64,000 nucleotides of DNA from Pseudobdellovibrionaceae bacterium (GTDB lineage: Bacteria; Bdellovibrionota; Bdellovibrionia; Bdellovibrionales; UBA1609): contig JACKAN010000016.1 of assembly GCA_020635055.1 (NCBI GenBank), positions 1-64,000 of the forward strand, in the 5' to 3' direction. Both the position numbers and the translations under genes were made by a program. The notes beneath the pieces were generated by a model that was not told where the DNA came from, did not search any database, and saw nothing but the letters and a program-made list of their open reading frames with translations. This document shows positions 16,787-26,794 of this stretch, in pieces. How positions within the stretch are numbered: position 1 is the stretch's first letter; every line of letters starts with the position of its first letter.

Positions 16787-18010
16787 ATGAAAATAGAATT
16801 AAACGATTTACTTAGAATGGCATTTAAAAAAGAAGCCAGCGATGTACACATAAAAGCCGGCATTGTTCCTGTGATGCGTCGCCATGGAAAATTGCGTCCC
16901 ATTGACTCCCATCTTCCCATTTTTACCGGAGAGATGATCGAAGATATGATTCGCAATTTACTCAGTCCAAAACAATATGAAGATTTCAAAATTAAAAAAG
17001 AGGCAGATTTAGGTTACGGAATTAAAGGTTTAGGTCGATTTCGCTTCAATATTTTTCGTCAACGTGGAACCTCTCGTATCGTGATTCGAAATATCCCCTA
17101 TGATGTCCCGCAATTGGAAAACTTAGGCTTGCCGGATGTGATTTACCGGATTGCTAAATTTGAAAGAGGACTCGTACTTCTCACAGGAGCCACTGGCTCA
17201 GGTAAATCCTCTACCATTGCTGCCTTGATTGACTATATTAACAAAAATAAAAATCGTCATATTTTAACCATAGAAGATCCTATTGAATTTTTAATACGCG
17301 ACCGTAAAAGTATCATAACTCAGCGTGAATTGGGCGTTGATGCTCTAGATTTTCCAACAGCATTGCGCTCTTCACTGCGCCAAGATCCGGATGTAATTTT
17401 TATCGGCGAAATGCGCGATCGAGAAACCATTGAAACGGCCTTAACTGCTGCTGAAACTGGACATTTGGTTTTTTCCACTCTTCACACACTAGATTGTGCT
17501 GAATCCATAAATAGAATACTTTCCGTATTTTCTGAACTTCAACAAAAGCAAGTTCGTCTACAGTTGGGTTCTGTTTTAAGAGCTATCGTTAGTCAAAGAT
17601 TAGCACAAAGAGCAGATGGAAAAGGTTTTGTACCTGCTGTTGAAGTTATGATTAATAATTCTAGAATTCGTGAAATGATTGAAAATCCTGATCGAACTAA
17701 GGACATTTCTGCGGCCATTGAAGAAGGACATATTTCTTTTAGCATGCAAACTTTTGATCAAAGTCTTTTCGATTTAGTATCAAAGGAAGTCATCAATTAC
17801 GATGAAGCCATGCGCTTAACGGACAACAATGAAGATTTTGCCATTCGCTTTGGTGGCATCAGTCATTATGAAAGTAATGAGAGAGACCAATGGCGCAAAG
17901 ATATCAAATATCAAAAAAAGGTATCCAATTCCTGGGATGAATTGAGCGAGGTGGAGATAGAAACCAATGGAACACCACCCATTCCCAAAAAAAAATTGAA
18001 GAAATCTTGA
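16787..18010 (+). CDS. pilT: type IV pilus retraction ATPase PilT
   Basis: 407 residues, hexameric GspE/PilT-family ATPase that powers pilus retraction. Walker A GATGSGKS is at 134-141, preceded by GLVLLT. The Asp box is HILTIEDPIEFL, and Walker B with its His box is DPDVIFIGEMRDRETIETAL...FSTLHT. The C-terminal segment NSRIREMIENP corresponds to the AIRNLIRE region that distinguishes PilT from assembly ATPases. The C-terminus is about 50 residues longer than usual, polar, and ends with a Pro/Lys-rich stretch. First gene of a cluster with recX and alaS. In Bdellovibrio-like predators type IV pili are needed for prey entry; that role here is inference. Confidence 0.95.
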   Translation: MKIELNDLLRMAFKKEASDVHIKAGIVPVMRRHGKLRPIDSHLPIFTGEMIEDMIRNLLSPKQYEDFKIKKEADLGYGIKGLGRFRFNIFRQRGTSRIVIRNIPYDVPQLENLGLPDVIYRIAKFERGLVLLTGATGSGKSSTIAALIDYINKNKNRHILTIEDPIEFLIRDRKSIITQRELGVDALDFPTALRSSLRQDPDVIFIGEMRDRETIETALTAAETGHLVFSTLHTLDCAESINRILSVFSELQQKQVRLQLGSVLRAIVSQRLAQRADGKGFVPAVEVMINNSRIREMIENPDRTKDISAAIEEGHISFSMQTFDQSLFDLVSKEVINYDEAMRLTDNNEDFAIRFGGISHYESNERDQWRKDIKYQKKVSNSWDELSEVEIETNGTPPIPKKKLKKS

Positions 18011-18041
18011 AGCTCTGTAAAATTTATGACATCAATAGTAC

Positions 18042-18479
18042 ATGCAACTAGAAGATAATATCTATGTAGCTTTGGACAAACTCGCCACATACTTAGCCCA
18101 AAGAGATCATGCACCTATAGAATTGCGCAAAAAATTGCGAGGAAAATTCGAAGAAAGTACAATAAATCAAGCCCTGGGGCTGGCCACAGAAAAGGGATGG
18201 CTAAAAAGCCCAGAGGAATTATCAGAAAGTGTAACTCAAACTCTACATCGTAAACACAAAGGTTTCCTTTATATTCAAAACTACCTCAAAAACTTAGAAT
18301 TACCGACCACGCCCATGGACGAGTCTAAAGAGTTTGAGAAATGTTTATCTTTGTTAGACAATCGCTTTGCCAATTGGCAAAATTTTACATATGAACAGAA
18401 ACACAAGCCCATTCGATTCTTACAAAGTCGTGGTTTTACTCTCTCAACTATAAAGAAAGTGCTTAATGAAACTAAATAA
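18042..18479 (+). CDS. recX: RecX-family regulator of RecA
   Basis: 145 residues of predicted three-helix repeats. Family features: LATYLAQRDHAPIELRKKL in the first repeat, a middle segment on the second repeat (KHKGFLYIQNYLKNL), and the C-terminal signature PIRFLQSRGFTLSTIKKVLNE. RecX binds RecA filaments and limits their activity. Its start is 31 bases after pilT, and its end overlaps alaS by 14 bases, so translation is coupled to alaS. The recA-recX link is split here, with recA in the divergent cluster. Confidence 0.85.
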   Translation: MQLEDNIYVALDKLATYLAQRDHAPIELRKKLRGKFEESTINQALGLATEKGWLKSPEELSESVTQTLHRKHKGFLYIQNYLKNLELPTTPMDESKEFEKCLSLLDNRFANWQNFTYEQKHKPIRFLQSRGFTLSTIKKVLNETK

Positions 18480-21174
18480 CCTTCGCAATAAATTTATCCA
18501 ATATTTCGCAGATCACAGTCATGCCATTGTTCCCAGCTCCTCTTTGATACCCGAAAACGACCCGACATTACTTTTTACCAATGCGGGGATGAACCAATTT
18601 AAAAATGTTTTTCTAGGATTGGAAAACCGCGAATACAACCGTGCTGTGACTTCGCAAAAATGCGTTCGTGCCGGTGGGAAGCATAACGATTTGGAAAATG
18701 TGGGCTTTACGGCACGCCATCACACCTTTTTCGAAATGTTAGGGAACTTTTCCTTTGGTGATTATTTTAAAAAAGAGGCCATTCACTTAGCTTGGGAATT
18801 TTTAACTAAAGAGTTAGCTCTACCTAAAGACCGCCTTTATGTAACTGTTTTTGAAAACGATGATGAGGCCGCTGAAATTTGGCATAAGCAAGAAGGCGTA
18901 CCTAAAGATCGCATTTATCGCTTTGGCGAGAAAGACAATTTTTGGCGCATGGGTGCCTCCGGACCTTGTGGGCCATGTTCGGAAATATTTTATGATCTAG
19001 GTCCCGATGTCGGGGGAGATCCAAAGCAAAATGTAATGGGTGGCGAAGGAGATCGCTTTATTGAAATTTGGAATTTGGTTTTTATGCAATTCAATGAAAG
19101 GGAAACAGGTCAAAAGGCTTTACTCCCCAATCCATCTATCGATACGGGAATGGGATTAGAAAGGCTCGCGGCTGTAATGCAAGGGGAACTCAGCAATTAC
19201 CACACAGATGCTTTTCGCCAAATTCTCGACAAGTTGGGTAGATCTTGCCGTGGACAATACATTTATGACACTCGAAAGCTTTCTCCTTCCGAATTAAAAA
19301 AAATTGAAATGGACAATATTGCCTATCGCGTTTTGGCAGACCATGCTCGAGCTACAGCTTTTCTTATTGGTGATGGGGTTTTACCCAGCAATGAAGGCCG
19401 AGGTTATGTTCTTAGACGAATAATGAGACGAGCCATCCGCTATGGTAGAAATCTTTCTGAAGAGGCATCGCTACTACCAACAGCTGTTAGTGAAGTTATT
19501 GCTCTCATGGGAGATCACTACACCGAACTCAAACAACAGAAAAGTTTAATTGAACAAACTTCTTTTGATGAAGAAAAAAGATTCCTTAAAACTTTGGATC
19601 AGGGCACAGAGATTCTACAAGTTGAGATTAGCAAGTTACAGAAAAAACAACAAAAAATTATTTCAGGTGATTTTGCATTTAAACTCTACGACACTTTTGG
19701 TTTCCCCCTTGACCTCACACATTTGATTGCTCGAGAGAACGGACTTCAAGTTAATGAAGGCGATTTTGAAAAACATATGCAAAGAGCTAAGGAAATTGCC
19801 AAAGCCTCATGGAAGGGCAAAGCCCTTTCCTCGGATGCCGCATTTTTAATAAAGGAAAGTCATAAGCTATTTAACGAGAAAGGTGCCACTGCCTTTTCCG
19901 GATTTGATCGACTGCACGAGCAGGGAAAAGTTTTATGGTTGGCTAAAGACAATCATGTTGTGAACACACTTAAAGAGGGAGATCTGGGTGTTTTAGTTTG
20001 CGATCCCACATGTTTTTATGCCGAAAGCGGTGGTCAAGTGGGAGACACTGGCAATTTAGAAACAGCCAGTGGCTATGCCGAAGTTTTAGATTGCACAAAA
20101 AATCACGATGTTTTTTTACACCACATTAAAGTGACTTCTGGGGAAATTAAACTCAATGAATCTGTAGCCCTTAGGGTGGACAAAAAATCACGACAAGATT
20201 CTGCAAACAATCACTCGGCTACCCATTTATTGCACGCAGCTCTTAAAAAAGTTTTGGGTGATCATGTTAACCAAGCTGGTTCCCTTGTAGAGCCAGAACG
20301 ACTGCGATTTGACTTTACTCACAACCAACCTTTAAGTGTCGAGCAAATTTTTGAAATCGAAAGTCTAGTCAACAGTGAAATCGAAGAAAGTGAGGATGTG
20401 CAATCCACAGTCATGACACATAAACAAGCTCTTGAAGAGGGAGCCATGGCTCTTTTTGGTGAAAAATATGCAGACGAAGTGCGTGTAATTAGCATGGGAG
20501 ATTTTTCAAAAGAACTCTGTGGTGGAACTCATGTTAAAAACACTTCTTATATTCGCACCCTAAAAATAGTCAGCGAAGCTGGAGTGAGTGCCGGAGTAAG
20601 ACGAATCGAAGCCATCACTGGCCAACGTGCGATCCAATTTCTTCTAAAGAACACAAGAGAGAACCAAGTCGCTCGTGAAAAAGTGGGCTTTAAAGGAAAT
20701 TGGGAAAATTATCTTTTTGAAGAACAAAAGACCATTTCCGATTTTATCGACAATCAACGTGAAGACATTAAGAATCTCACTAAAGAATTGCAAGAGACCA
20801 AAGGTCGCCAAATTAATATTGATCTTTTGATTGCTAATGCCAAAGATTTTGTTCATCAAGGTTTTAAGGCCAAATTAGTTACGGCAGACATTCCCGTGGA
20901 TGATCCTAAGGTTTTAAGTGAACTCACAGATAAAATCCGAGATAAAATCCAATCCGGTGTGGTGATCGTTGTCGGTGAGGGGGAAAGTTCCCATCCCATT
21001 GTGGTTTCAGTATCTAAAAATTTGGTAGGCCCCTATAAGGCCGGCGAGATTTTAAAACAAGTAGCTAAGGATTTAGGTGGAAAAGGCGGTGGTCGCCCGG
21101 ATTTTGCCCAAGGTGCCGCGAACAATCGCAGCAACCTTAAGCAAGCTTTTTCAAATATAAGAAGCCATTTCTAG
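18466..21174 (+). CDS. alaS: alanine--tRNA ligase
   Basis: 902 residues, full length. The class II catalytic core is at the N-terminus (RNKFIQYFADHSHAIVPSSS, FTNAGMNQFKNVFLG, GPCGPCSEIFYD, NPSIDTGMGLERL). The editing domain has HSATHLLHAAL and CGGTHVKNT, which supply the zinc ligands. The C-Ala domain ends with GGKGGGRPDFAQG. The start codon lies inside the recX 3' end. The gene converges with an outer-membrane protein gene only 9 bases past its stop. Confidence 0.98.
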   Translation: MKLNNLRNKFIQYFADHSHAIVPSSSLIPENDPTLLFTNAGMNQFKNVFLGLENREYNRAVTSQKCVRAGGKHNDLENVGFTARHHTFFEMLGNFSFGDYFKKEAIHLAWEFLTKELALPKDRLYVTVFENDDEAAEIWHKQEGVPKDRIYRFGEKDNFWRMGASGPCGPCSEIFYDLGPDVGGDPKQNVMGGEGDRFIEIWNLVFMQFNERETGQKALLPNPSIDTGMGLERLAAVMQGELSNYHTDAFRQILDKLGRSCRGQYIYDTRKLSPSELKKIEMDNIAYRVLADHARATAFLIGDGVLPSNEGRGYVLRRIMRRAIRYGRNLSEEASLLPTAVSEVIALMGDHYTELKQQKSLIEQTSFDEEKRFLKTLDQGTEILQVEISKLQKKQQKIISGDFAFKLYDTFGFPLDLTHLIARENGLQVNEGDFEKHMQRAKEIAKASWKGKALSSDAAFLIKESHKLFNEKGATAFSGFDRLHEQGKVLWLAKDNHVVNTLKEGDLGVLVCDPTCFYAESGGQVGDTGNLETASGYAEVLDCTKNHDVFLHHIKVTSGEIKLNESVALRVDKKSRQDSANNHSATHLLHAALKKVLGDHVNQAGSLVEPERLRFDFTHNQPLSVEQIFEIESLVNSEIEESEDVQSTVMTHKQALEEGAMALFGEKYADEVRVISMGDFSKELCGGTHVKNTSYIRTLKIVSEAGVSAGVRRIEAITGQRAIQFLLKNTRENQVAREKVGFKGNWENYLFEEQKTISDFIDNQREDIKNLTKELQETKGRQINIDLLIANAKDFVHQGFKAKLVTADIPVDDPKVLSELTDKIRDKIQSGVVIVVGEGESSHPIVVSVSKNLVGPYKAGEILKQVAKDLGGKGGGRPDFAQGAANNRSNLKQAFSNIRSHF

Positions 21175-21183
21175 TTGTAGTAT

Positions 21184-21744
21184 TTAGAACAAATAGAAAA
21201 TGCCAACACCTAAACTATTTTTGAGTTTATAATCTTTAGCCATATCACTTAGACCTAAATTATATTCTACTTCAATGCCAAAATCGGGAACGAAGCGAAA
21301 ATGTCCACCCACATTGGCAGCATAAAATATAGATTCTGGGTCCATGTCACATTTGAATGAAGCATCCGAGACACTGCACTTATCACTCAAATTAAGTCCC
21401 AATTTTAATCCACCAAAAAGACCCGCATAGTCACTGAACATCATTAAATATGTAATTGGAACTTCCAAACTCATTAACTCTGCATCTAGAGACACTGTGG
21501 CGGTTAAATCAGCATCAAATTTTCTATTGGAAACTATAGCTCCTGTACGAAAAAAACTATCTTCAACGACATCAATAAATCCTAAGACTCCCAACTGATA
21601 TCCCGCTTTGCCATCCAATTCGGGTTTACTATTACTTTCATCTAATGCTGTTGTTACTACACCGCCGGTTAAACCCATTTCATAGGCTTGAGCAGTAAAA
21701 CTCATCAGCAGTAATGGCATAGCCACTAATAATATTTTCTTCAT
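21184..21744 (-). CDS. small outer-membrane beta-barrel protein
   Basis: 186 residues from the ATG at 21744, which has an AGGAGG site six bases upstream; an in-frame ATG 12 codons earlier lacks one. A clean signal peptide ends SFTAQA, followed by alternating amphipathic strands and a terminal strand ending in Phe (GVGIFYLF), typical of BamA-inserted barrels with about eight strands. One disulphide-like Cys pair lies at CSVSDASFKC. Fits the generic OmpA/OmpW-like porin class; the exact family is not recognisable. Confidence 0.8.
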   Translation of the reverse strand: MKKILLVAMPLLLMSFTAQAYEMGLTGGVVTTALDESNSKPELDGKAGYQLGVLGFIDVVEDSFFRTGAIVSNRKFDADLTATVSLDAELMSLEVPITYLMMFSDYAGLFGGLKLGLNLSDKCSVSDASFKCDMDPESIFYAANVGGHFRFVPDFGIEVEYNLGLSDMAKDYKLKNSLGVGIFYLF

Positions 21745-21867
21745 AGGAACCTCCTGTAATCTGTAAGCTTGCAATTTCAATCAATCTCGACTTAATTATT
21801 TCATTAAAAAAATCGGAAACAACTTATACTTTTCATAACACAGACTTTAAAAGTCATTTTAAAGCTT

Positions 21868-22368
21868 TTAAAACTTCTTTTCTTTTCCTTTTATAACTAA
21901 ATAGGCCTCATTCTTTTTATCTAATAGTTGATGGGCGATCGCTTTATCAAATTTGTAAGATTTTGTGGAGCTATCGAAATCTCTATTGCGTTTTTGAACC
22001 ACATTTACAGCAAGCTGTGTCATTTTGTTGTTATCAATAATATGAATAAACCACATTAAGCTTTGAACTTCAGTTTCACCAAAAGGTTCTGTCCATATAT
22101 AAAATTCCACATAAACTTTATTGCCAATTTTGTTAATTTTAATTTTTTCCCAATCTGTTTTTTCTCCCACCAAAGGCATTTTTTCTATAGTGCGCCAAAC
22201 ACCATCATGAATTAGGATTTTATCATTTAGAAAGTGCAATCGATAATTATATATATTTAAGGGACAGTTCTTTAAAGACAGTTCTGTTATACTGCATTGA
22301 CTCTTTTTACTATAAGCCAATACTTCAAAAGAAAAAAATAATAGAATAGACAACAAACTCAATTTCAT
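21868..22368 (-). CDS. exported hypothetical protein
   Basis: 166 residues with a signal peptide (MKLSLLSILLFFSFEVLA) and a mature chain of beta-type, charged sequence with two Cys close to the N-terminus (SQCSITELSLKNC). No domain recognised. The last residues are very basic (IKGKEKKF). Transcribed away from the decayed mutY gene. Confidence 0.6.
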   Translation of the reverse strand: MKLSLLSILLFFSFEVLAYSKKSQCSITELSLKNCPLNIYNYRLHFLNDKILIHDGVWRTIEKMPLVGEKTDWEKIKINKIGNKVYVEFYIWTEPFGETEVQSLMWFIHIIDNNKMTQLAVNVVQKRNRDFDSSTKSYKFDKAIAHQLLDKKNEAYLVIKGKEKKF

Positions 22369-22468
22369 AGAGATATTTTAAAAGGGATGTTACCGCAAGA
22401 CAACAAAGACTTTTGTCTTATTGGAGTTTCTGATAGAGACTGTTCTCTGTCACAAATGGGAAAATTTT

Positions 22469-23385
22469 ATGAAGAATTCGGATATCGTAAAACTCTCTGG
22501 ATGGTATGAACAAAATTATCGTCAACTTCCTTGGCGACAATATAAGAAGCCCTATCCCATTTGGATATCTGAAACTATGTTACAGCAAACCACTTCGGTG
22601 GGTGTACTTCCCTATTATGAAAAATTTATGAGACTTTTTCCAACTGTTCAGATTTTGGCAAAAGCTCCCCTGACCGAAGTCCTGTCAGCTTGGTCTGGAT
22701 TAGGGTATTACAGTCGTGCTAGAAACTTACACAAATGTGCACAAATATTAGCAAAGGGAACTCACTTTCCAAAAACATGGTCGGAACTCATTCAATTACC
22801 TGGCATTGGTCCCTATACTTCTCGTGCAATTAGCAGTCTTGCTTTTGAAGAAGCTGTTGGAGTTCTCGATGGCAATGTAATTCGAATTTTGACTCGCTAC
22901 CACAGCTTAAAAATAGAATGGTGGAAAAATGCAGAACGACAAAAACTACAAGACTTAGCCGATTCCATAGTTAAAAATGGAAAACCTTCGATACTCAATC
23001 AAGCCATGATGGAATTGGGTGCAAGCCTCTGTCGGCCACAAAATCCTTTTTGCCACCTTTGTCCAGTGGCTAGCCATTGTCTAGCTCGCAAAAATCAGAA
23101 TGTACAAGAACTTCCATTTAAAAAACCTAAACGAGCCAAAGAGATCTGGCTTTGGGAAGTTTATATCCATAGTAAAAATAGCAAAGTGCTTTAATAGAAA
23201 ATAATTATTTGCCCTTTTTAAAGGCAGTGGCTTTTCCTGGAAGTGCTCGTAAACCTTGGCCCCTAAAAAGTACTCACCAAACACAACATTATAATACGAA
23301 ATTTATATTAAGTGACTCCCCTGTCTTCCCTACCGTCTCATTTTAAGAAGTGAAGTATCTCACCCCAGACGATATTCTAAAATGA
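22469..23385 (+). pseudogene. mutY: adenine DNA glycosylase MutY, frameshifted
   Basis: The N-terminal glycosylase domain is intact: SETMLQQTTSVGVLPYYEKF with the catalytic Glu, the helix-hairpin-helix LPGIGPYTSRAI, VLDGNVIRIL with the catalytic Asp, and the iron-sulphur ligands C-x6-C-x2-C-x5-C (CRPQNPFCHLCPVASHC). The frame stops at 23194, but one inserted base near 23190 restores the C-terminal NUDIX-like domain (ALIENNYLPFLKAVAFPG, then THQTQHYNTKF). A further stop interrupts it before the end at 23385. MutY removes A opposite 8-oxoG; without the C-terminal domain mismatch specificity is impaired. A truncated 241-residue glycosylase could still be made. The ATG at 22469 gives the family N-terminus. 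Confidence 0.8.
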
Positions 23386-24531
23386 TAATCTTCCTTATTA
23401 CAAAAACGCAGCACGATTCTGTGATAGACTATTTCTTATCGTTCTCCTTTTTAAAAGAAATATATCTACTTTCATTTTTCTTAACAGTCAAGCAAACACT
23501 TTCAAAAACCCCAGTGTGACTTTAACTAAACCCCATCCTAAAGCTCCAGAAGGATTTATTCAAAAACACCTTCCTTTTCCAATTACCAAGGAGGTGAGAA
23601 TCATACCCCAATTTGTCCCTGATCAATTACAGTACTCTATATATCACAGCCAGCGTACAAAACATAAACACTCGCAAGGATTTACTTATATGATTTCACA
23701 AACCAAAAGAAAAACGCGTCACGTATCAGGATGGCAATTGACACATCCCAATTTTTCAGACTCAGAACTCATACTTTATGAAAGCGCACCACTGATGAGG
23801 ACAAGAGTGGCCAAAAGAAACTTATTAATGGTCAACGCCATCTCAGTTCGAATCACATTTCAAAGAATACTCTGCCTTTCAATTATTCAAACCTTCCTTC
23901 AATTAACAACAGCGAAATTTATTTAAGTGATCTCAGGGGAGAAGTTCCATTTCTTCGCTTAACTCAATCCCCTCAATTTGATGGCACTTCACAAGTCGTC
24001 AATGGTAAAGAAATCTTACTTGTTCTCTGCATTTAACTAAAATCAAATTAATTTGTTGGTGTAACAAAACAGAAGAAGGGTTGGAAAAGATTTTTACTAA
24101 AAGCTTCAGGCCAACACCAATTGCAAGCGCAACTGCATGCCCCCAGTCAACGATTGGCCTGGGTGGAATTTGCAGAAGATTTTTTACACTCCAAGATTGT
24201 CATCAGCAATGCCAAAGCCCAATCTATGGAAAAGTTGGATGAAGGAATTCATTTTTCTTTTTCTCCACACTGGCATCCCTCTGGCAATTATTTAATGTTT
24301 ACTTCAAATAGAGATGAGTACGAAAATTATGAACTTTATGTTTATGATTTCAGTGCCAAATGTATAAAACGACTCACGTATTTTTCAACTACAGAATTAG
24401 ATCCCACCTTTAGTCCAGATGGCAAGCAAATTTACTTTTCCAGCAACTTAAATGGCTCTCAACAAATTTACAAGATGAATTTTCATCCTCCTGAGTCTTG
24501 CCCCTCACCTGCGTCTACAGCTAAACTGTAG
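23382..24531 (+). pseudogene. TolB/PD40-type beta-propeller protein, multiply frameshifted
   Basis: Begins at an ATGA overlapping the end of the decayed mutY and continues in pieces. 23516-23926 holds WQLTHPNFSDSELILYESA, and right after it the frame must change to read SINNSEIYLSDLRGEVPF and LTQSPQFDG. Two more shifts lead to 24121-24531, with FSPHWHPSGNYLMFTSNRDE and LDPTFSPDGKQIYFSSNLNG. These are classical PD40/WD40-like blades as in TolB and related periplasmic propellers. At least three lesions, so inactive as written. It lies in a unit with mutY and the next gene. Confidence 0.75.
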
Positions 24532-24534
24532 CAC

Positions 24535-25070
24535 ATGAGAAATTTATTATTTATTTTTTTGTTCTTGCTAGCACCAAACACACTTTTCAGCGCACCTTAT
24601 CCTGCAACTTCCAGTTCCGATTTTTTAAAAACAGGAATTGGACTTTTTCGCAGCCCATTGGGCTTTCAAATCACTTCCGAAAAAACCAATTGGATTCATA
24701 CAGAAGCTCCTAAAAATCAAAAATTTATAGCCACAATTTATAAAGCTCCAGAAAGCTTCAAGGGTGTACAACCCTTAATCACTGTTCGTATGGACTCTAT
24801 GGATAAAAAAAAGACCCTCAATCAATACATGCGTGAGTGGGTAAAGGTATATCCCCGATTAGGGTTTCAGGTTCTGGGAACGAAAAAAGTAAAGGTCAGT
24901 CAAAAGCGAGGTTTTATGATTGATCTCATACATTCAAAAACACAAAGGCAAATGGGCAAGTGGTTTTGTAAAAAGACAAAAAAGCCATCGTCATGTCTTG
25001 CCGTGGACACCAAGCTTCAAGTCACTTTAAAATCCTGCAATCCGTCATCCGCAATTTCGACTGGATCTAA
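24535..25070 (+). pseudogene. exported hypothetical protein, frameshifted near its 3' end
   Basis: Signal peptide (MRNLLFIFLFLLAPNTLFS) and about 150 residues of unrecognised mature sequence. The unshifted frame runs to 25092 with a low-quality tail. One extra A in the A6 run near 24980 instead gives a natural end (KKAIVMSCRGHQASSHFKI and so on, stop at 25068-25070). It starts three bases after the propeller gene, so it belongs to the same transcript. A single homopolymer indel could be real decay or a sequence error. Confidence 0.6.
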
Positions 25071-25081
25071 AATGAAACACC

Positions 25082-25243
25082 TTGGACTATAGGCAATACC
25101 TTACTGAAATAATTTTGGATGAAGCCAATAGTTTACCGACAGAGCATCACCCGGTTTTGTTCCACTTCGTAAAGGATTGTTATCTGGATGAAACCTTTCG
25201 TTTTGTGGACGGTGTTTATATGATTTCCTTGAGGATATTTTAG
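25082..25243 (+). CDS. small hypothetical ORF
   Basis: An open frame of about 54 codons (LDYRQYLTEIILDEANSLPT, then HPVLFHFVKDCYLDETFRF) with protein-like composition. The nearest ATG (25072) is out of frame by one base, so this is either a TTG start or one more frameshifted gene in this stretch. No family recognised. Confidence 0.3.
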   Translation: MDYRQYLTEIILDEANSLPTEHHPVLFHFVKDCYLDETFRFVDGVYMISLRIF

Positions 25244-25379
25244 AGCTCTTTCTAGAGTTTGTTTTCTTTTCTTCTTTTCTTTGCTTGAAACTTATCTTTG
25301 TGATGTTTTTTGGCTTGTAGGCGTATTATGCGGTCGCGATGGAAACCCTCTGCCGTTCCTATTGTATCAGAACTGGATT

Positions 25380-26771
25380 TCAAATTAGAGCTGTCTTGAG
25401 GTCCCGCTGCTGCTGCACCTCTTTCCATGGGTTTCTGATATTTTTCTTTTCGCTATAATCTTGTTTCCCTTTTCTAGAATCTTGATTTCTATTATTTCGA
25501 TTATCTTTATTTCTAAAATCACCCTTGCGCGGAGGCTTCCCGTTATTAGATCGCTGGCGATGATAATCAGGGGCTGACATTTTTTTGTAATCAGCAATTA
25601 ACTCTTTTTCGTCCAACCATCCAATAGTTATCCCGTGACCCATAAATTTTTCTATGCGCCCCAAAGCTTCTACATCTCTGTCACAGGCTAAACTAAAAGC
25701 TAAGCCCTTTTCCCCTGCACGACCAGTGCGACCAATGCGGTGAACATAGTTTTCTGGATCGTCTGGCAATTCATAATTGATCACCAAATCCACACCTTTA
25801 ACATCTAAACCTCTCGCGGCCACGTCGGTGGCAACCAGTATATTTCGATTGTTTTCGGTATTCTTAAATTGTTCCATTACACGATTGCGCTGACTTTGTG
25901 TTAACAAACTAGAAATGCCCATGGCTGGAACATCGTTCTTAGTTAGGAAATCAGCTACGCGTTGGACTTGATTTTTAAAATTGCTAAATATAATGGCCTG
26001 ACGGGGCTGATGTTTTTTTAACAAGCTCAATAAATATTGGGCCTTTGTATCTTCCCCAAGATGAAAAACTTCATCTACAACATTTTCTGCCTTAGCCTGA
26101 TCTTTGGATATATTCAGTTCTATGGGGTTAGAACCAAATTCATAAGCCACATTCATAACATCAAAGTTTAATGTGGCACTAAAAACGACAAACTGTCTGT
26201 CCTTAGGAATGCGTTTTAAAAGAAATTTAGTGTCTTCTTTAAACCCCATATCAAACATACGATCTGCTTCATCAAAAACTATGGCTCTTACTTGATTGAG
26301 ATCAATGACATGTTCTTTGTATAAATCAATTAATCGACCAGGTGTCGCAATTACAACTTGAACCCCGCGACTTAATGCCTTTTTTTGTGGTTCATAAGAC
26401 ATCCCACCATAAATAGCTATGGATCGAAAATCCATATTTTTAGTAAGTTGAGTGAGATTGTCGCAGACTTGCTCGGCCAATTCACGAGTGGGAACTAAAA
26501 TCAAAAAAAAGTTAGTAGATCTCCAACTGTCATAGGTACGCTTTTGCAATTCCTCATCCAAATCACTTTCTTGGGAACGCAAATATCTTTCTATAAGTGG
26601 GATGAGATAAGCCGCCGTTTTTCCGGTGCCCGTTTGAGATAAGCCCGCAACATCTTTGCCGTCAAGCAATAGAGGTATGGCCGTTTCTTGGATCTGGGTA
26701 CATTCTGTATACCCCAATTCTTCAACAATAGCTAAAATCTTGGGGTGCAATTTCAATTCTTCAAATTTCAC
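25380..26771 (-). CDS. DEAD-box ATP-dependent RNA helicase (RhlE/RhlB type)
   Basis: 463 residues. Motifs in order: Q motif ECTQIQETAIPLLLDGKDV, motif I SQTGTGKT, Ia PTRELAEQV, Ib TPGRLIDL, II DEAD (VFDEADRMFDMGF), III FSATL, IV IIFSNFKNQ, V ATDVAARGLDVKGVDLVINYE, VI HRIGRTGRAG. Followed by a basic Asn/Arg/Lys-rich tail as in RNA-degradosome helicases. It unwinds structured RNA in turnover or ribosome assembly. Beyond the stop, another frame stays open from about 25379 to 25252 with a Lys/Arg-rich sequence (LQAKKHHKDKFQAKKRRKEN). This looks like a further basic tail, so the present stop may result from a one-base shift in the CAG repeat near 25410. Confidence 0.93.
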   Translation of the reverse strand: MKFEELKLHPKILAIVEELGYTECTQIQETAIPLLLDGKDVAGLSQTGTGKTAAYLIPLIERYLRSQESDLDEELQKRTYDSWRSTNFFLILVPTRELAEQVCDNLTQLTKNMDFRSIAIYGGMSYEPQKKALSRGVQVVIATPGRLIDLYKEHVIDLNQVRAIVFDEADRMFDMGFKEDTKFLLKRIPKDRQFVVFSATLNFDVMNVAYEFGSNPIELNISKDQAKAENVVDEVFHLGEDTKAQYLLSLLKKHQPRQAIIFSNFKNQVQRVADFLTKNDVPAMGISSLLTQSQRNRVMEQFKNTENNRNILVATDVAARGLDVKGVDLVINYELPDDPENYVHRIGRTGRAGEKGLAFSLACDRDVEALGRIEKFMGHGITIGWLDEKELIADYKKMSAPDYHRQRSNNGKPPRKGDFRNKDNRNNRNQDSRKGKQDYSEKKNIRNPWKEVQQQRDLKTALI

Positions 26772-26794
26772 AGTAGAGTAATTACCACCTGAGC

